Part shown: positions 62,475 to 64,000 of the stretch, piece after piece
How the letters are laid out: each line of letters starts with the position of its first letter
Position numbering within the stretch: the stretch's first letter is position 1
DNA from: Streptomyces coeruleorubidus
GTDB lineage: Bacteria; Actinomycetota; Actinomycetes; Streptomycetales; Streptomycetaceae
NCBI RefSeq assembly: GCF_008705135.1
Contig: NZ_CP023694.1
Coordinates: 3,348,001-3,412,000, forward strand
Direction: 5' to 3'
DNA length: 64,000 bases
Notes under the pieces: generated by a model
Database searches by the model: none
Seen by the model: only the letters and a program-made list of their open reading frames with translations
What the model was told of the DNA's origin: nothing
Translations under genes and position numbers: made by a program

Positions 62475-64000
62475 TCAGCTCCCCGCCCCCACCACCCTCC
62501 CGTACTGCTCCCGAACCTCCCGGTACCGCAGCAGCTCCGCCGCCACCGGATCCAGCACCCGGGCCCTCCCGCACCCGGCCGCCGCCTCCCGCAACCGGCG
62601 TTCCGCCTCTAGTCCGTAGCGCCGCGCCGGCCCCCGCGCCGCCATCCGGCAGCCCCACTCGATGAGCGGCCCGCCGACGATGCCGATCACCATCAGCAGC
62701 ACCGGCACGCCCAGGTTCGGCGACATGACCCCGACGATCTGGCCCAGCAGCCACAGCCCGCCCAGGAACTGAAGGATGGTCATGGACGCCTGGACCAGGA
62801 CGGCCATCGGCCACCACCCGGGCCGCGGTGGCCGCCCCGTCGGCACGCCCGCGCGCACGCTCAGCTCGTCCAGCGCTTCGGGCAGCCCCTGGGAGCCGCG
62901 GACGGCCGCCTCGCGCACCGCCTGCGCCCAGGGCGTGGGCAGACCGGCCGAGGCCCGATCCGCCACCGTCCGTACCGCCTGCTCGACCCGCTGCCGGGCG
63001 GTGGCCTCCTCGTCGGCCTGCGTGCGCGAAGGGAGCCGCCCCGTGGTGGGCTCGCCGCGGTCCTGGTACCAGCGCCACAACCGCAGCCAGGGCGTGCCGC
63101 AGGCGCGGTTGGCGTTGCGCAACCACGCGCGCTCGGCGGCCTCGCCCGCCGCCGTGGCGCCCACGGCGTCCGCGAGCCGGTCGGCGAACTCCTCCCGGGC
63201 CTGTTCGCTGAGCCCGGTCCGGCGCTGCGTGGCGTAGACGGGCCACAGCCGGGCCGCCGCGATGTCCACGTCGGCCGAGATACGGCGGGCCGGCGCCGCG
63301 CGCTCCGCGACGAACTGGCCGAGCGCCTCACGCAGTTCACCGACACCGTCCCCGGTGAGCCCGGACAGCGCGAGCACGGTCGTACCCGGTTCGCCGTACT
63401 CCCCGAGGGCGATGCCGTCCTCGTCGAGGAGCCGCCGCAGATCGTCGAGGACCTGCTCGGCGGCCTCCCCGGGCAGCCGGTCGATCTGGTTGAGGACGAC
63501 GAACATGATTTCCGCGTGGGCCGCCATCGGCCGCAGATAGCGCTCGTGGAGGACGGCGTCGGCGTACTTCTCCGGGTCGACGACCCAGATGACCGCGTCG
63601 ACGAGCGCCAGGATGCGGTCCACGTGCTCGCGGTGCTGTACGGCAGCGGAGTCGTGGTCGGGCAGGTCGATGAGGACGAGTCCGCGCAGCTGGGAGTCCC
63701 CGTCCCCGGTCGGCAACGGACGCCGGCGCAGCCGGGGCGGGATGCCGAGCCGCTCGATGAGGCTCGCGGCTCCGTCGCTCCAACTGCACGCGATGGGCGC
63801 CGCGGTGGTGGGCCGGCGCACACCGGTCTCCGAGATGGCCACCCCGGCGAGCGCGTTGAACAGCTGTGACTTGCCGCTGCCCGTGGCGCCCGCGATGGCG
63901 ACGACGGTGTGCTGCCCGGAGAGCCTGCGCCGCGCGGACGCCTCGTCGAGCACCCGGCCCGCCTCCGCCAGCGTCCTGCTGTCGAGCCGGGTGCGGGAGA
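62475..64000 (-). CDS. Dynamin-like membrane GTPase, 5' end beyond the window
   Basis: At least 508 residues are visible; the start lies to the right of 64000. The GTPase motifs are GATGSGKSQLFNALAG (G1), RPTTAAP (G2), LIDLPDHDS (G3, with D in place of the usual G) and NQID (G4). A helical region follows, then two membrane helices (AVLVQASMTILQFLGGLWLL and VPVLLMVIGIVGGPLIEWG) and a basic helical tail. Position beside ssbB and architecture fit DynB or DynA, which stabilise FtsZ rings at sporulation septa. DynB is more likely as the member next to ssbB, but I cannot settle this. Confidence 0.85.
   Translation of the reverse strand, partial: SRTRLDSRTLAEAGRVLDEASARRRLSGQHTVVAIAGATGSGKSQLFNALAGVAISETGVRRPTTAAPIACSWSDGAASLIERLGIPPRLRRRPLPTGDGDSQLRGLVLIDLPDHDSAAVQHREHVDRILALVDAVIWVVDPEKYADAVLHERYLRPMAAHAEIMFVVLNQIDRLPGEAAEQVLDDLRRLLDEDGIALGEYGEPGTTVLALSGLTGDGVGELREALGQFVAERAAPARRISADVDIAAARLWPVYATQRRTGLSEQAREEFADRLADAVGATAAGEAAERAWLRNANRACGTPWLRLWRWYQDRGEPTTGRLPSRTQADEEATARQRVEQAVRTVADRASAGLPTPWAQAVREAAVRGSQGLPEALDELSVRAGVPTGRPPRPGWWPMAVLVQASMTILQFLGGLWLLGQIVGVMSPNLGVPVLLMVIGIVGGPLIEWGCRMAARGPARRYGLEAERRLREAAAGCGRARVLDPVAAELLRYREVREQYGRVVGAGS

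Overview
The window is high-GC actinobacterial chromosome and almost certainly Streptomyces. Third codon positions are nearly all G or C, many genes start with GTG, four-base ATGA overlaps are common, and several genes are recognisably Streptomyces core genes: the csnR-csnEFGHK chitosan-oligosaccharide locus, ssbB next to a dynamin-like GTPase, asd, pepN and malQ. From memory, the order from the subtilase/ECF sigma pair through csn, the PknG cluster and ssbB resembles the SCO2637-SCO2684 stretch of S. coelicolor; I could not check this by alignment. I saw no rRNA, tRNA, CRISPR array, insertion sequence or prophage gene.

Left edge (1-4.7 kb): an accessory nonribosomal peptide locus in which a Pls/PosA-type synthetase appears split into an adenylation protein (cut by the window edge) and a carrier-plus-membrane protein with hexapeptide repeats. 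Then come a secreted serine hydrolase, a Tat-exported metallophosphoesterase, a Nudix hydrolase and a large secreted subtilase (4.8-12 kb). An ECF sigma factor with a membrane anti-sigma-like partner, asd and pepN fill 12-18.7 kb, with decayed MFS and LysR remnants between asd and pepN.

The 18.8-24 kb stretch is a set of small regulator/target pairs: TetR with a reductase, MarR with an EamA exporter, and TetR with a flavin monooxygenase. Each shared promoter has conspicuous inverted or phased repeats. Next are malQ with a tiny acidic partner, a GH84-like secreted hexosaminidase, a PadR-controlled ABC exporter, an HNH protein and an MscS channel.

The csn locus (34.7-41.6 kb) has a promoter and one perfect palindromic operator in front of the ROK repressor gene. 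Five genes then encode lipoprotein, two permeases, a GH4 enzyme and a sugar kinase. Housekeeping genes follow: an ABC-F factor, a thioesterase, truncated haemoglobin and a PCMT-like methyltransferase, plus one frameshifted lipoprotein gene.

The most striking region is 48.35-59.41 kb. Seven collinear, tightly spaced genes on the minus strand encode a GlnX-like membrane protein, a GlnH-like amino-acid-binding protein, a helical protein, a PknG-type kinase, a PP2C phosphatase, a VWA protein and an FHA protein. It reads as a complete sensor, writer, eraser and reader set, combining the mycobacterial GlnH-GlnX-PknG pathway with the VWA-PP2C-kinase triad logic. The window ends with a GNAT enzyme, a thioester-domain surface protein with an LAETG sorting signal, ssbB, and a dynamin-like GTPase cut by the right edge.
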